Counted from the stretch's first letter, positions 17,194 to 26,733 are shown. The stretch: 64,000 nucleotides of DNA from Lactobacillus sp. MRS-253-APC-2B (GCF_012843675.1 NZ_JABAFO010000008.1:19783-83782), one strand, 5' to 3'. Made by a program: numbers and translations. The notes: a model not told the origin generated them from the letters alone.

Positions 17194-18144
17194 TCAATTA
17201 TTGTCCAATTCAAGCAAAACGCGGTTGGCAACGGCTTCGTTGGTAATGATATCGGTTAACAGATTGCCGCGTAAGGCTCCCAGCATGGCGCGCGCCTTGA
17301 ACTTGCTCTTAACGACGCCGATACGGCAAGGTACCTCCAAAAGAGCGGCAACTGAGGCACCAAAAAGCTTGTCACTCTTTGGCGTTAAAATCTGACCATC
17401 GATACTGTAGGGGCGACCATACAGCATACCAACGATTTCTTGACGATCAACGTTTTCAAAGATCTCGTTGAGGCTTTGGTGCCAGATGCGAATACTGTTG
17501 ACCGAATCAATCGTGCCAATTCCGGTAAAGAGCATATCCATTTTGCCGCACTGTTCAAAAACATTGGCGATCGCCGGCTCGTTTTTCAACTGTTCTCTAA
17601 CGGTGTCGTTGAGAATGTAAAGCGGCGCTGGAATTGTCAGATAGCTGGACCCGTATTTGGCAGCTGCCTGCTGAACTAGTGGCGTGGCCCCAATGGCGGA
17701 GCTGTATTTTAGATTGTCGCCCATAAACTGGGTAAAGACCAGGTCATCACGCACCTCGGTTTGGAAGCGATTGATGATGTTCATCAAAGTGCCGCCCCAG
17801 CTGACGCCGACGATTTCGCTGTTTTTGATATGGCGCTGAACCTCAGCGGCCGCAAAATCGATGATGTTTTCGATGTCAGCATTGGTCGTAGCAGCATCCT
17901 TGATGATCATGGTATTGGTATGCGGAAAAAGTTCGGCAAAGCGCGTCTCTAATTCCGTATTGCGATCAATGGGGGAATTGATGGTGATCCTAACGATACC
18001 GGCCGCGCGCGCTTCATTTAGAGCCTTGGTAATCAAATAGCGGCTCAGCTGATATTTTTCTGACAGTTGAGTAATGGTTAATTGCCCAAGATAAAAGTCG
18101 CGGGCAATATCAGCCAACTGTCCCTGCTGTGTAATGTCATTCAT
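17194..18144 (-). CDS. citI: SorC-family transcriptional regulator of citrate genes (CitI-like)
   Basis: A 316-residue SorC/DeoR-type regulator. An N-terminal helix-turn-helix (about 9-53, including LTITQLSEKYQLSRYLITKA) is followed by a sugar-binding-like effector domain (for example GVSWGGTLMNIINRF). In Weissella and Leuconostoc relatives, CitI/CitO bind citrate and activate the divergent cit promoter through A/T-rich operators. The same arrangement is seen here: citI is divergent from citM with 179 A/T-rich bases between them. A GAAAGGA site precedes the ATG at 18144. Citrate as effector is inferred from the family and context. Confidence 0.88.
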   Translation of the reverse strand: MNDITQQGQLADIARDFYLGQLTITQLSEKYQLSRYLITKALNEARAAGIVRITINSPIDRNTELETRFAELFPHTNTMIIKDAATTNADIENIIDFAAAEVQRHIKNSEIVGVSWGGTLMNIINRFQTEVRDDLVFTQFMGDNLKYSSAIGATPLVQQAAAKYGSSYLTIPAPLYILNDTVREQLKNEPAIANVFEQCGKMDMLFTGIGTIDSVNSIRIWHQSLNEIFENVDRQEIVGMLYGRPYSIDGQILTPKSDKLFGASVAALLEVPCRIGVVKSKFKARAMLGALRGNLLTDIITNEAVANRVLLELDNN

Positions 18145-18323
18145 GCAAATGATCCTTCTTTCCTAAAAACGATTCTGAATCTCTTTTAATAATATCAAAC
18201 TTTTTTAATTTTGAAAAAATATTATAACTATTTGAAAAAGTTAAAAAGAGCGTGTAAAATAACTGATGAGAGATTTGAAATTTAGATGAGTTTGAGAATT
18301 TGATAACTTGAAGGGATGATTAG
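18145..18323. promoter_or_regulatory. divergent citI-citM control region
   Basis: A strongly A/T-rich divergent intergenic region. The citM promoter reads TTGAAA (18232-18237), 17 bases, TAAAAT (18255-18260), with GCGTG before the -10 box. A repeated TTTGAAAAA-type motif (around 18210-18217 and 18231-18240) is a candidate CitI operator. GAAGGGATGA before 18324 is the citM ribosome site. Confidence 0.6.
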
Positions 18324-19487
18324 ATGACTTCAGAAGAAGATGCTATTCTTCGCCTGCATCAAGCCCATACTGGGATGCTGAACATTAAGTCAGAGTTTGA
18401 CATTGAGGATCGCGCTGATCTACAAAAGGCTTATACGCCCGGAGTTGCGGTCTTATCGAGAATGATTGCTGAAAATCCGGAACTTAAAGACAAGCTTACG
18501 GTCAGCGGTAAATTGATTGCCCTGATTACTGATGGGACTGCCGTACTGGGACTTGGCAACGTCGGCCCAGCTGCCGGTTTGCCAGTAATTGAAGGGAAGG
18601 CCTTATTATATAAGGATCTGGCTAACATCAATGCAATTCCATTGGCAGTTGATCAAGTCAGCCCGCAAGAAATCATCAAGACGATCAAAAACATCTCACT
18701 ATCGTTTGCCGGCATTCACCTAGAAGACATTGCCGCGCCACGCTGTTTTGAAATTGAGAATGCTTTGAGTGAAGAGTTGGACATTCCAGTTTATCATGAT
18801 GATCAAGAAGGCAGTGCGATTGTGGTCTTAGCCGGTTTGATCAATGCTGCCAAGGTCGTTGGCAAACAGCTGACCGATCTGCGGATCGTGATCAATGGCG
18901 TGGGGGCCTCTGGTCTGGCTACCGCACGGCTGCTATATGCGGCCGGAATCAAGCATCTGACATTGGTTGACGTGCATGGGGTCATTACGTCAGAAGACTA
19001 CCGGGCCAATGACTATCAGCGTTTGTTCGCCGCTAAGCTGGGCACGCCAAAGAGCATGGAGAATCAAAATATTCATGATGCCATTAAGGGACAGGATGCT
19101 TTTATCGGACTTTCAACCGGTAATGTGATCAACCGTCATGACGTCAAGCAGATGAATGAACGGCCGATTATCTTTGCCCTGGCCAATCCGCACCAAGAAA
19201 TTGCGCCTGAAAAAGCCAAAGAGGCTGGTGCAGCAGTAATTGCTACCGGGTCCAGTCAATATCCTAATCAGGTCAACAACATCCTGGCCTTTCCAGGACT
19301 GTTCAAAGGCCTGCTTACCAGTGGTCTAAAAAAGGTTGATATGGATCTGCAAAAAGCAGTGGCACAGGCATTAGCTAGCGTTGTTGAAAAGCCAAGTGCT
19401 GAAAACATCGTCCCAAGCGTGTTTGATGAGCGCGTTGTTCCAACCGTTGCCAAAGCAGTTGAGGACTACGCTAAAAAGCAAAAATAA
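18324..19487 (+). CDS. citM: malic enzyme family oxaloacetate decarboxylase
   Basis: A 387-residue NAD(P)-binding malic enzyme. Motifs include KAYTPGVAVLS, GTAVLGLGNVGPAAGLPV, IHLEDIAAPRCFEIE, the metal-binding DDQEGSAI and NAD loop GVGASGLATARLL. Single-domain malic enzymes at the head of LAB cit operons (CitM) decarboxylate oxaloacetate to pyruvate without making malate, and that is the expected role here. The neighbours encode citrate lyase, which supplies oxaloacetate. It begins the operon 14 bases before citC. True malate oxidation cannot be excluded from sequence. Confidence 0.9.
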   Translation: MTSEEDAILRLHQAHTGMLNIKSEFDIEDRADLQKAYTPGVAVLSRMIAENPELKDKLTVSGKLIALITDGTAVLGLGNVGPAAGLPVIEGKALLYKDLANINAIPLAVDQVSPQEIIKTIKNISLSFAGIHLEDIAAPRCFEIENALSEELDIPVYHDDQEGSAIVVLAGLINAAKVVGKQLTDLRIVINGVGASGLATARLLYAAGIKHLTLVDVHGVITSEDYRANDYQRLFAAKLGTPKSMENQNIHDAIKGQDAFIGLSTGNVINRHDVKQMNERPIIFALANPHQEIAPEKAKEAGAAVIATGSSQYPNQVNNILAFPGLFKGLLTSGLKKVDMDLQKAVAQALASVVEKPSAENIVPSVFDERVVPTVAKAVEDYAKKQK

Positions 19488-19501
19488 AAAGGAGTCGTTC
19501 C

Positions 19502-20563
19502 ATGGAAAATCAAATTGTTGACCTGCATCTGAGTGATCGCGCCACGCGGCAGAAATGGCAGCAGTTTTTGGAGTCGTTAGGAATTCACAACTTTTCGGAT
19601 GCTGAGGTCGACAAGATTGATTTTACTCTGGGACTGCTTGATGAACAAGGCCAGTTGGTTGGTACGGGTTCAGCGGCCGGCAATGTCTTGAAATACATTG
19701 GCGTCTGCAACAAAGAAGCCGTACCGGGAGCCAGATTCAATGCGATTGTCAGTGCTTTGACGAATCGACTCTTTCAGGAACATCGCTTTCATCTGTTCGT
19801 CTTTACCAAGGCCAAGTACTCGGCAAGCTTTCAGCACCTTGGATTTAAAGAGCTTGCCCATTCAGACGTGGCCGCTTTTCTAGAAACCGGTGACCCTAAC
19901 GTTGATGACTATTTAGCAGCTGTTCCAAGAGTGGCTGGGCAGGAGGCTAAAAAAGTGGCCGGTATTGTAATGAATGCCAACCCCTTTACCAATGGTCATC
20001 GCTATTTGGTCGAGCAGGCCGCCAAAGAAAACGACCTGGTTTATGTCTTTGTAGTCAATACGGATCTGTCGCTGTTTAAGACCAGTGAACGCTTCGAACT
20101 GGTAAAAGCGGGTACGGCTGACCTAAAGAACGTCATTGTCGTTGATGGTGGCGATTATATGGTCAGTTATGCTACTTTCCCAGCCTACTTTTTGGAATCA
20201 GCCGACCAGACGATTCGCTACCAGACAACCTTAGATGCCCGCGTCTTTCGCGACACGATCGCACCGGCACTCAATATAAAGACGCGTTATGTTGGCAGTG
20301 AGCCGTTATCACGAACGACTGGAATCTATAATCAAGTTTTGCAACAGGAACTGCCGCCTAAAGTTGCGTTAAAGATCATCGAGCGCAAGACGGCAACTAA
20401 TGGAAATTATATTACCGCGACTGAGGTACGCAAATGCATCAAGGATGACAATCTCGATGCTATCATGGGGCTCGTCCCAGCAACGACGCAGAAGTTCGTT
20501 GAAGACCATGTTGCGATACTTCAAGAGCGGATCAAGGAAGGAATGAACATCAATGGAAATTAA
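19502..20563 (+). CDS. citC: [citrate (pro-3S)-lyase] ligase
   Basis: A 353-residue enzyme that acetylates the thiol of the citrate lyase acyl-carrier subunit using acetate and ATP, switching the lyase on. The N-terminal part (about 1-145) is GNAT-like. The C-terminal nucleotidyltransferase domain starts at the HxGH-type motif NPFTNGHRYLV (160-170). Length and motif order match CitC. It has AAAAGGAG upstream of the ATG and overlaps citD by 11 bases, showing translational coupling within the cit operon. Confidence 0.95.
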   Translation: MENQIVDLHLSDRATRQKWQQFLESLGIHNFSDAEVDKIDFTLGLLDEQGQLVGTGSAAGNVLKYIGVCNKEAVPGARFNAIVSALTNRLFQEHRFHLFVFTKAKYSASFQHLGFKELAHSDVAAFLETGDPNVDDYLAAVPRVAGQEAKKVAGIVMNANPFTNGHRYLVEQAAKENDLVYVFVVNTDLSLFKTSERFELVKAGTADLKNVIVVDGGDYMVSYATFPAYFLESADQTIRYQTTLDARVFRDTIAPALNIKTRYVGSEPLSRTTGIYNQVLQQELPPKVALKIIERKTATNGNYITATEVRKCIKDDNLDAIMGLVPATTQKFVEDHVAILQERIKEGMNINGN

Positions 20564-20846
20564 GGAAACCGCAGTAGCTGGTACCTTGGAATCATCTGAT
20601 ATTCAAATCATGCTGTCCAAGGGTACGGATGGCATTGCGATTGATTTGGAATCAGACGTTGCCAAGCAGTTTGGCAATCAAATCAAGAAGGTCATCACTG
20701 AAACGCTGACGGCAATGGGAATTCAAAACGCTAAGGTTAAGGCCGTTGACAAGGGTGCCTTGGACTGTGTAATCAAGGCCCGCACGATTGCCGCTGCGCA
20801 ACGTGCTGCCAAGACGACTGATGAACCTGCATGGGAGGTATTGTAA
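20553..20846 (+). CDS. citD: citrate lyase acyl carrier protein (gamma subunit)
   Basis: A 97-residue acyl carrier protein. The prosthetic group 2'-(5''-triphosphoribosyl)-3'-dephospho-CoA attaches at Ser14 in the AGTLESSDI context, which is intact. It overlaps the end of citC by 11 bases and ends two bases before citE. It works in the CitDEF complex, carrying the acetyl group that is exchanged for citrate. Maturation requires CitG and CitX activities; only citG is present in this window. Confidence 0.95.
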   Translation: MEIKETAVAGTLESSDIQIMLSKGTDGIAIDLESDVAKQFGNQIKKVITETLTAMGIQNAKVKAVDKGALDCVIKARTIAAAQRAAKTTDEPAWEVL

Positions 20847-20848
20847 GC

Positions 20849-21763
20849 ATGGCTGAAATTAAAGAACGCTTGCGCCGGACGATGATGTTCGTACCTGGCA
20901 ACAACCCAGCAATGGTTAAGGATGCTGGTATCTATGGTGCCGACTCCATCATGTTCGACTTGGAAGATGCCGTTTCAATGGCTGAAAAAGATGCTGCTCG
21001 TGACCTGGTTTACGAAGCACTGCAAACGCAGGACTATGGCGACGCGGAACTGGTTGTCCGGGTCAACGGCCAAGACACGCCATACTACGCTAATGACGTT
21101 CGGGCCATGGTTAAGGCTGGCATTGACGTTGTGCGGCTGCCAAAAGCTGAAGACGCTGAAATGGTTAAGAAGCTGGATGCCGACATCACGGCTGCTGAAA
21201 AGGAATTTGGCCGAGAAGAAGGTTCAACGATGCTGATGGCTGCTATCGAAAGCGCCAAGGGTGTCATCAACGCCTACCAAATCGCTTCTGCATCTGACCG
21301 GATGATGGGGATTGCTCTGTCTGCCGAAGATTACACGACTGACATGAAGACGCACCGCTACCCAGATGGTGCCGAACTTGAATTTGCCCGCAACATGGTT
21401 CTGCATGCTGCCCGGGCTGCTGGTGTAGCTGCCTTTGACACGGTCTTCACCAACATGAACGACACGGAAGGCTTCTACCGTGAAACTGAATACATTCACC
21501 AGCTTGGCTTTGACGGCAAGTCCCTGGTTAACCCACGTCAAATCCCAATGGTTAACAAGGTTTACGAACCAACCAAGAAGGAAATCGAAAACGCCAAGAA
21601 CGTTGAAAATGCCATTAAAGAAGCCAAGCTCAAGGGTTCTGGCGTTATTTCCATGAACGGTCAAATGGTCGACCGTCCAGTTGTGCTGCGTGCTGAACGG
21701 GTTATGCGCCTGGCTAAGGCATCCAACCTGATTGACGAGGAGGGAAACTACATTGAAAAATAA
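20849..21763 (+). CDS. citE: citrate lyase beta subunit
   Basis: A 304-residue HpcH/HpaI-type TIM-barrel lyase that cleaves citryl-ACP to oxaloacetate and acetyl-ACP. Recognisable blocks are [30 protein letters not shown] (metal-binding acidic residues), [20 protein letters not shown] and SAEDYTTDM. The frame is open from 20831, but GGGAGG at 20833-20838 directs the start to the ATG at 20849. It overlaps citF by 11 bases. Codon choice here is more GC-rich and regular than in neighbouring genes, as is usual for highly expressed enzymes. Confidence 0.96.
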   Translation: MAEIKERLRRTMMFVPGNNPAMVKDAGIYGADSIMFDLEDAVSMAEKDAARDLVYEALQTQDYGDAELVVRVNGQDTPYYANDVRAMVKAGIDVVRLPKAEDAEMVKKLDADITAAEKEFGREEGSTMLMAAIESAKGVINAYQIASASDRMMGIALSAEDYTTDMKTHRYPDGAELEFARNMVLHAARAAGVAAFDTVFTNMNDTEGFYRETEYIHQLGFDGKSLVNPRQIPMVNKVYEPTKKEIENAKNVENAIKEAKLKGSGVISMNGQMVDRPVVLRAERVMRLAKASNLIDEEGNYIEK

Positions 21764-23291
21764 TGTAAATCGCGAACTGCCAGAAGATTTGATGAAGCAG
21801 CTCGACTACAAGCCATTTGAAACTACCGAAATCGGTCATCCCGAAGTTCAACGGGTTGCGCCTAAGGTTACCGTAACGACTGGTGACGACAAGGTTGTTG
21901 AATCACTGGAAGACGTTGTTAAAAAGACCGTTAAAGACGGCATGACGATTTCTTTCCACCACCACTTCCGTAACGGTGACTTTGTGTTCAACCAGGTCAT
22001 GGACATCATCTTGAAGCTGGGTATCAAGGATTTGACGCTGGCGCCATCTTCTCTGACTGGCGTTATGAACGACAAGGTAATCGAAGCCATCAAGGCTGGT
22101 ACGATCACCAACATTACCAGTTCAGGGATGCGTGGCTCTTTGGGTGACTTTGTTTCTCATGGTGGCTTGAAGAACCCTGTTATCTTCCGTTCTCATGGTA
22201 ACCGAGCTCGCTCAATCGAAAATGGCAACATCAAGATCGACGTTGCCTTCCTGGGTGTGCCTAACTCCGATGCCTTGGGTAACGCCAATGGTATGAATGG
22301 TGATGCGGTCTTTGGCTCACTTGGTTATGCTTTGATGGATGCTCAATATGCTGACAAGGTTGTTTTGCTGACTGACAACATCGTCGACTACCCTAACACG
22401 CCAGCTTCAATCAAGCAGACGCAAGTCGACTACGTTGTTAAGGTTGACAAGGTTGGTGACCCTGACAAGATCGGTTCTGGTGCTACTCGTTTCACTAAGG
22501 ACCCTAAGGAATTGAAGATTGCCTCAATGGTAAATGACGTTATCGTCAACTCACCATACTTCAAAGATGGCTTCTCTTTCCAGACTGGTTCTGGTGGTGC
22601 GGCCCTGGCCGTTACTCGTTTCCTACGTCAATCCATGATTGATGCTGGCATCACGGCTTCATTCGCACTGGGTGGTATTACCTCACCAACGGTTAAGCTG
22701 CTTGAAGAGGGTCTGGTCAAGAAGGTTATGGACGTTCAAGACTTCGACAAGGGTGCGGCTGCTTCGATGAAGAACAACCAAAACCAACAAGAAATCGATG
22801 CTTCTTGGTATGCTGACCCAGACAACAAGGGTGCCATGGTTGATCAGCTTGATGTGGCCATCCTGTCCGCTTTGGAAATTGACACCAATTTCAATGTCAA
22901 CGTTATGACTGGTTCTGACGGTGTGATCCGTGGTGCCATTGGTGGTCACCAAGATGCCGCTACTTCCAAGCTGACGATCATCTCAGCTCCATTGGTTCGT
23001 GGCCGCATCGCTACGGTTGTACCAGACGTAACCACGGTTGTTACGCCAGGCGAATCCGTTGACGTATTGGTTACCGAATACGGGATTGCCATCAACCCTC
23101 GTCGTAAGGATCTGCAGGAAGCTTTGAGCAACGTTCCGGGTCTGCCGGTCTACGACATTCACGATCTGCAGAAGCTGGCTGAATCCAAGGTTGGTAAGCC
23201 TGAACCACTGCAATTTACTGATCGGACGGTGGCCCTGGTTGAATACCGTGATGGGACGATCATCGACACGATCAAGCAGGTTAAGGACTAA
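21753..23291 (+). CDS. citF: citrate lyase alpha subunit (TTG start)
   Basis: A 512-residue citrate:acetyl-ACP transferase, which swaps acetate for citrate on the acyl carrier protein. The family blocks [34 protein letters not shown] and [16 protein letters not shown] are present. The frame opens at a TTG at 21732, but GAGGAGGG at 21737-21744 points to the TTG at 21753, giving [13 protein letters not shown]. No ATG fits. It overlaps citE by 11 bases and is followed by a terminator, so it closes the main operon. Confidence 0.95.
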   Translation: MKNNVNRELPEDLMKQLDYKPFETTEIGHPEVQRVAPKVTVTTGDDKVVESLEDVVKKTVKDGMTISFHHHFRNGDFVFNQVMDIILKLGIKDLTLAPSSLTGVMNDKVIEAIKAGTITNITSSGMRGSLGDFVSHGGLKNPVIFRSHGNRARSIENGNIKIDVAFLGVPNSDALGNANGMNGDAVFGSLGYALMDAQYADKVVLLTDNIVDYPNTPASIKQTQVDYVVKVDKVGDPDKIGSGATRFTKDPKELKIASMVNDVIVNSPYFKDGFSFQTGSGGAALAVTRFLRQSMIDAGITASFALGGITSPTVKLLEEGLVKKVMDVQDFDKGAAASMKNNQNQQEIDASWYADPDNKGAMVDQLDVAILSALEIDTNFNVNVMTGSDGVIRGAIGGHQDAATSKLTIISAPLVRGRIATVVPDVTTVVTPGESVDVLVTEYGIAINPRRKDLQEALSNVPGLPVYDIHDLQKLAESKVGKPEPLQFTDRTVALVEYRDGTIIDTIKQVKD

Positions 23292-23311
23292 TCTGAACTG
23301 ATTGAAATTTT

Positions 23312-23349
23312 AAAACCGCGGCTGCTTTAATCTCAGTCGCGGTTTTTTA
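23312..23349 (+). terminator. intrinsic terminator between citF and citG
   Basis: AAAACCGCGGCT pairs with AGTCGCGGTTTT across a loop and is followed by T residues. It separates citMCDEF from citG, so citG expression may depend on read-through or on an internal promoter. Confidence 0.88.
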
Positions 23350-23369
23350 TGAAATTGAGGATATGATTT

Positions 23370-24239
23370 ATGGAACAGACAAGCGCTAAGCTGGTTAACG
23401 ATGCACTGCGAGCAATGATTTATGAGGTTTCCGTCAACCCTAAGCCTGGTTTGGTAGACCCGGTGTCTTCTGGACCGCACCCTGATATGGATGTATTCTT
23501 ATTTATTGACAGTGCTCTTAGTTTGCATCATTATTTTGAACAAAGCGTTGATTTGGGAATGAGTTTTGCAGCGACCGATCTGACGCTTATGTTTAAAAAG
23601 CTGCGAACTTTGGGTATTGAAGCCGAAAAGACGATGTTTAAGGCAACCAATGGCGTTAATACGCATAAGGGCGCGGTTTTTTCACTTGGTGTCCTGACGT
23701 GTGCCGAGGCTTATCGAATCAAGCACCCCCAACTGGAGCTAGCCACGATCGTTAAACGGATGCTTAAAGGATTGACGGCCAGTGATTACGATATTGAAAA
23801 GCTGCATGCCAAGCCGGTTGAACAGTTGACGGCCGGTGAGAAAGAATTTCTGCGCTATGGCATCAAAGGCATTCGCGGTGAGGCCGAGGCAGGCTATCCA
23901 ACCGTAATGAAGATTGGCGTACCGGCATTAGCAAAAAGCGAAGGGACGACGATGCAGCGCTTGTTGGACACGTTTATGCATATCGTTGCGCGGACTGAGG
24001 ACACCAATCTGATCAAGCGAGCCGGTCGTCATGACGTTGTTGAAGAGGCTCATCAACAGGCAAAAAGATATTTAGAGCTTGGCGGCACACAGACGCAAGC
24101 GGGCCGTGATTACTTGAAGCAGCTCAATCATGATTATCTGATCAATAATTATAGTCTGGGTGGTTCAGCGGATTTGCTGATATTGACTATTTTTGTTGGC
24201 TTGCGCAAGGGAATTCTACGACCTGAAGCAGCAATCTGA
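23370..24239 (+). CDS. citG: triphosphoribosyl-dephospho-CoA synthase
   Basis: A 289-residue CitG that makes the precursor of the citrate lyase prosthetic group from ATP and dephospho-CoA. Family segments NPKPGLVDP, GPHPDMDVFLFIDSAL, GVNTHKGAVFSLG, and RHDVVEEAHQQA with GGSADLL are visible. The length is that of stand-alone CitG; the CitX domain (phosphoribosyl-dephospho-CoA transferase) found fused in some LAB is absent. It lies after a terminator at the end of the cit operon and is followed 12 bases later by a LysR gene. The start ATG lies downstream of TTGAGGA. Confidence 0.93.
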   Translation: MEQTSAKLVNDALRAMIYEVSVNPKPGLVDPVSSGPHPDMDVFLFIDSALSLHHYFEQSVDLGMSFAATDLTLMFKKLRTLGIEAEKTMFKATNGVNTHKGAVFSLGVLTCAEAYRIKHPQLELATIVKRMLKGLTASDYDIEKLHAKPVEQLTAGEKEFLRYGIKGIRGEAEAGYPTVMKIGVPALAKSEGTTMQRLLDTFMHIVARTEDTNLIKRAGRHDVVEEAHQQAKRYLELGGTQTQAGRDYLKQLNHDYLINNYSLGGSADLLILTIFVGLRKGILRPEAAI

Positions 24240-24251
24240 GGAGATGATTTG

Positions 24252-25142
24252 ATGAATACGCGGGATCTGCAGTATTTTCAAGCATTGGTCAAGTATAAAA
24301 ACTATACGCGAGTTGCCAAGGAATTTGGGGTCTCACAGCCAACCGTTACGCAGGCAATTAAACGCTTAGAAAAAGAATTTAATGCTCAGCTGGTTTATAC
24401 GGACCGTGCGCACCGGCAAAACTTGATTACGCGCAGTGGTCAGCTTTTGGCGGCCAGTGCCAAGATGATCAATGAACAGATCTCGCTGGCTCATCACTCC
24501 ATTGAACTGGTCCAAGAACGGCAGATTCGTTTTGGTCTGCCACCGATTATCGGTAAGCTTTTGGTTGCCAAGATTGCCAAAAAGGTGCCTGGCTCGATCA
24601 TGCGCCGAGTACGAATCCATGAGGCTGGATCACAAGAACTGCTGTCGAAGCTGCTTAAAGGTGAGATTGATGTAGCCATGCTGGGCTCAGTGGCGCCGCT
24701 GGATGAAGAAAAAGTCTATGTTCAGCTTTTGACCAAGCGGCCCTATAGCATAATGGTCAGCGCTAGTAACCCGTTGGCTCAGCGAAAACATATCAGTTTT
24801 AAAGAGCTCGCTAATCAGCATTTTATTACTTATGATAAACAATACGTTCATGTAGCAGCAATGCGTTCTTATTTTGCCTATGCGCATATCAAGCCGACTG
24901 TAGCAGTCTACAAAGTCCCCGATGTTTCATGGGTTAAGGAACTGGTTAGAGAAAATGTTGGGATTGCGCTAATGGTTCGGGATGCTGCTAAAAATGAAAA
25001 TGGCATCGTACCATTAGAGATTGATGATCCGCTGCCGGAATGGTTTTATATATCATTGGCGATTCGCAACGGCTACGTGCTTAGCGATGAAGAGCAACAA
25101 TTTGTAAAGCTGTTAAGTCAGGTTGCTAAAGAAGATGAATAA
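24252..25142 (+). CDS. LysR-family transcriptional regulator
   Basis: A 296-residue LysR-type regulator. The winged HTH occupies residues 1-60 (MNTRDLQYFQALVKYKNYTRV, VSQPTVTQAIKRLEKEF) and a periplasmic-binding-protein-like effector domain follows. The frame opens at a TTG at 24249, but GAGGAGATGA supports the ATG at 24252. It follows citG by 12 bases and is probably co-transcribed. In LAB, LysR regulators near malate or citrate genes (MleR type) respond to organic acids; that link is an inference here. Its target is unknown, and CitI is the more likely regulator of the cit promoter. Confidence 0.9.
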   Translation: MNTRDLQYFQALVKYKNYTRVAKEFGVSQPTVTQAIKRLEKEFNAQLVYTDRAHRQNLITRSGQLLAASAKMINEQISLAHHSIELVQERQIRFGLPPIIGKLLVAKIAKKVPGSIMRRVRIHEAGSQELLSKLLKGEIDVAMLGSVAPLDEEKVYVQLLTKRPYSIMVSASNPLAQRKHISFKELANQHFITYDKQYVHVAAMRSYFAYAHIKPTVAVYKVPDVSWVKELVRENVGIALMVRDAAKNENGIVPLEIDDPLPEWFYISLAIRNGYVLSDEEQQFVKLLSQVAKEDE

Positions 25143-25147
25143 ATGAT

Positions 25148-25185
25148 CAGGCTCGGTATCCGAAATTGGATGACGGGCCTTTTGA
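25148..25185 (+). terminator. intrinsic terminator after lysR gene
   Basis: AGGCTCGGTATCC and GGATGACGGGCCT pair imperfectly and are followed by TTTT. Confidence 0.65.
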
Positions 25186-25296
25186 GTTGACTTTCTGTAT
25201 TTGGCATAAATTTTTCGTACAGACGGGATTAATCGTTTTATAATGGTAAGAAGTTTGACGATTTTTAAAAAGTCAGATTAAGGAGCGATTTGAACG

Positions 25297-26667
25297 ATGA
25301 GAAAACTGCCGATCGAACAAGATCAGCCCAAAAAAAATAACGAAGATCTTAGCAACTATCGTCATCATATGGCGATTCACTGGCATGATTTTTATAGCAG
25401 CGATAATGTAACGCCAGCTCAAAAAGCCAATCTGGTCGAACGTTCAACGATTGTTGGGCGTATCGGGATCATGATGCTGGCCTGTGGGACGGGGGCCTGG
25501 CGAGTGCGCGACTCGATGAATGTGGTCTCTAAAAAGCTGAAGATGACCTGTTCAGCGGATATTGGTCTGGTTTCAATTGAGTATACCTGCATGGATGCCA
25601 ATAATAGCTATACGCAGGCTTTGTCATTGCCTAATACCGGGGTCAACACGACAAAATTGAATGCCCTGGAAAGTTTTGTCAAGGAATTTGACCAACACGG
25701 TGATCACTGGACCGTTGGCGAGATTCACAAACGCTTGGACGCCATTCACCAAATGAAAGGCAACTATTCACCGCTGCAGGTTGGACTGGCAGCTGCCTTA
25801 GCCTGTAGCGCCTTTGTTTTTCTGCTGGGTGGCGGTCCAATTGAAATGGTATGCTCCTTTTTTGGCGCCGGGATTGGTAACTTCGTGCGACGCAAGATGA
25901 TTGACCGCAAGCTGACTCTTTATGCCTGTCTTGCAACTTCGGTAGCCGTGGCCTGCATTATCTATGTGATGACTTTAAAACTTTTAAATATGGGAATCTC
26001 GCTTAATCCACGCCATGAAGCCGGCTATATTGGCGCGATGCTGTTTGTGATTCCAGGTTTTCCGTTCATCACCAGCGGCTTGGATCTGTCTAAGCTCGAC
26101 ATGCGTTCAGGTTTGGAAAGGCTGGCCTATGCGGTGACGATTATCGTGGTAGCCACTTTAGTCGGTTGGCTGGTCGCTATGATGGTTCATCTCAAGCCGG
26201 AAAACTTTGAGCCATTGGCACTTTCACCATTAATGCTCTTTTTATTACGGCTGCCAGCCAGTTTTTGTGGAGTGTTTGGCTTTTCAATCATGTTTAATTC
26301 TACGCCTAAAATGGCAGCTGCAGCGGGTGTAATAGGGGCAGTTGCCAACACGCTGCGCTTGGAGCTGGTTGATTTTAAACTGATGCCAGCGGGGGCGGCC
26401 GCGTTCTTAGGGGCGTTGACGGCGGGAATCCTGGCCTCATTCGTTCGTGATCGGCTCGGCTATCCGCGCATCTCTTTAACGGTTCCGGCAATCGTAATCA
26501 TGGTACCGGGACTTTACCTTTATCGTGCCATGTATAACATGGGACTCACATCGATCAGTGTTGGTGCTTTATGGATTACCAAGGCGCTTTTGATTATCGT
26601 TTTCTTGCCGCTGGGGCTGATTGCTGCGCGGATTTTGGGCGATCCTAAATGGCGCCACACTAGTTAG
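25297..26667 (+). CDS. fused threonine/serine exporter (ThrE type)
   Basis: A 456-residue membrane protein that joins both halves of the ThrE family. The N-terminal soluble plus five-helix part (about 40-290, with ERSTIVGRIGIMMLACGTGAWRV) corresponds to the DUF1212/ThrE domain. The C-terminal five-helix part (about 300-450, with MPAGAAAFLGALTAGI and VPAIVIMVPGLYLYRAMY) corresponds to the ThrE_2 domain. Family members export threonine and serine. A TATAAT at about 25239 and AGGAG before the ATG support independent expression. A second, two-gene version of the same transporter is encoded at 51579-52808. Confidence 0.88.
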   Translation: MRKLPIEQDQPKKNNEDLSNYRHHMAIHWHDFYSSDNVTPAQKANLVERSTIVGRIGIMMLACGTGAWRVRDSMNVVSKKLKMTCSADIGLVSIEYTCMDANNSYTQALSLPNTGVNTTKLNALESFVKEFDQHGDHWTVGEIHKRLDAIHQMKGNYSPLQVGLAAALACSAFVFLLGGGPIEMVCSFFGAGIGNFVRRKMIDRKLTLYACLATSVAVACIIYVMTLKLLNMGISLNPRHEAGYIGAMLFVIPGFPFITSGLDLSKLDMRSGLERLAYAVTIIVVATLVGWLVAMMVHLKPENFEPLALSPLMLFLLRLPASFCGVFGFSIMFNSTPKMAAAAGVIGAVANTLRLELVDFKLMPAGAAAFLGALTAGILASFVRDRLGYPRISLTVPAIVIMVPGLYLYRAMYNMGLTSISVGALWITKALLIIVFLPLGLIAARILGDPKWRHTS

Positions 26668-26733
26668 TAATATCAAAGATTTCTGTTATTATAATTGATA
26701 ACCGAAATCTTTTTTATTTATGAGGGTGAAAGC

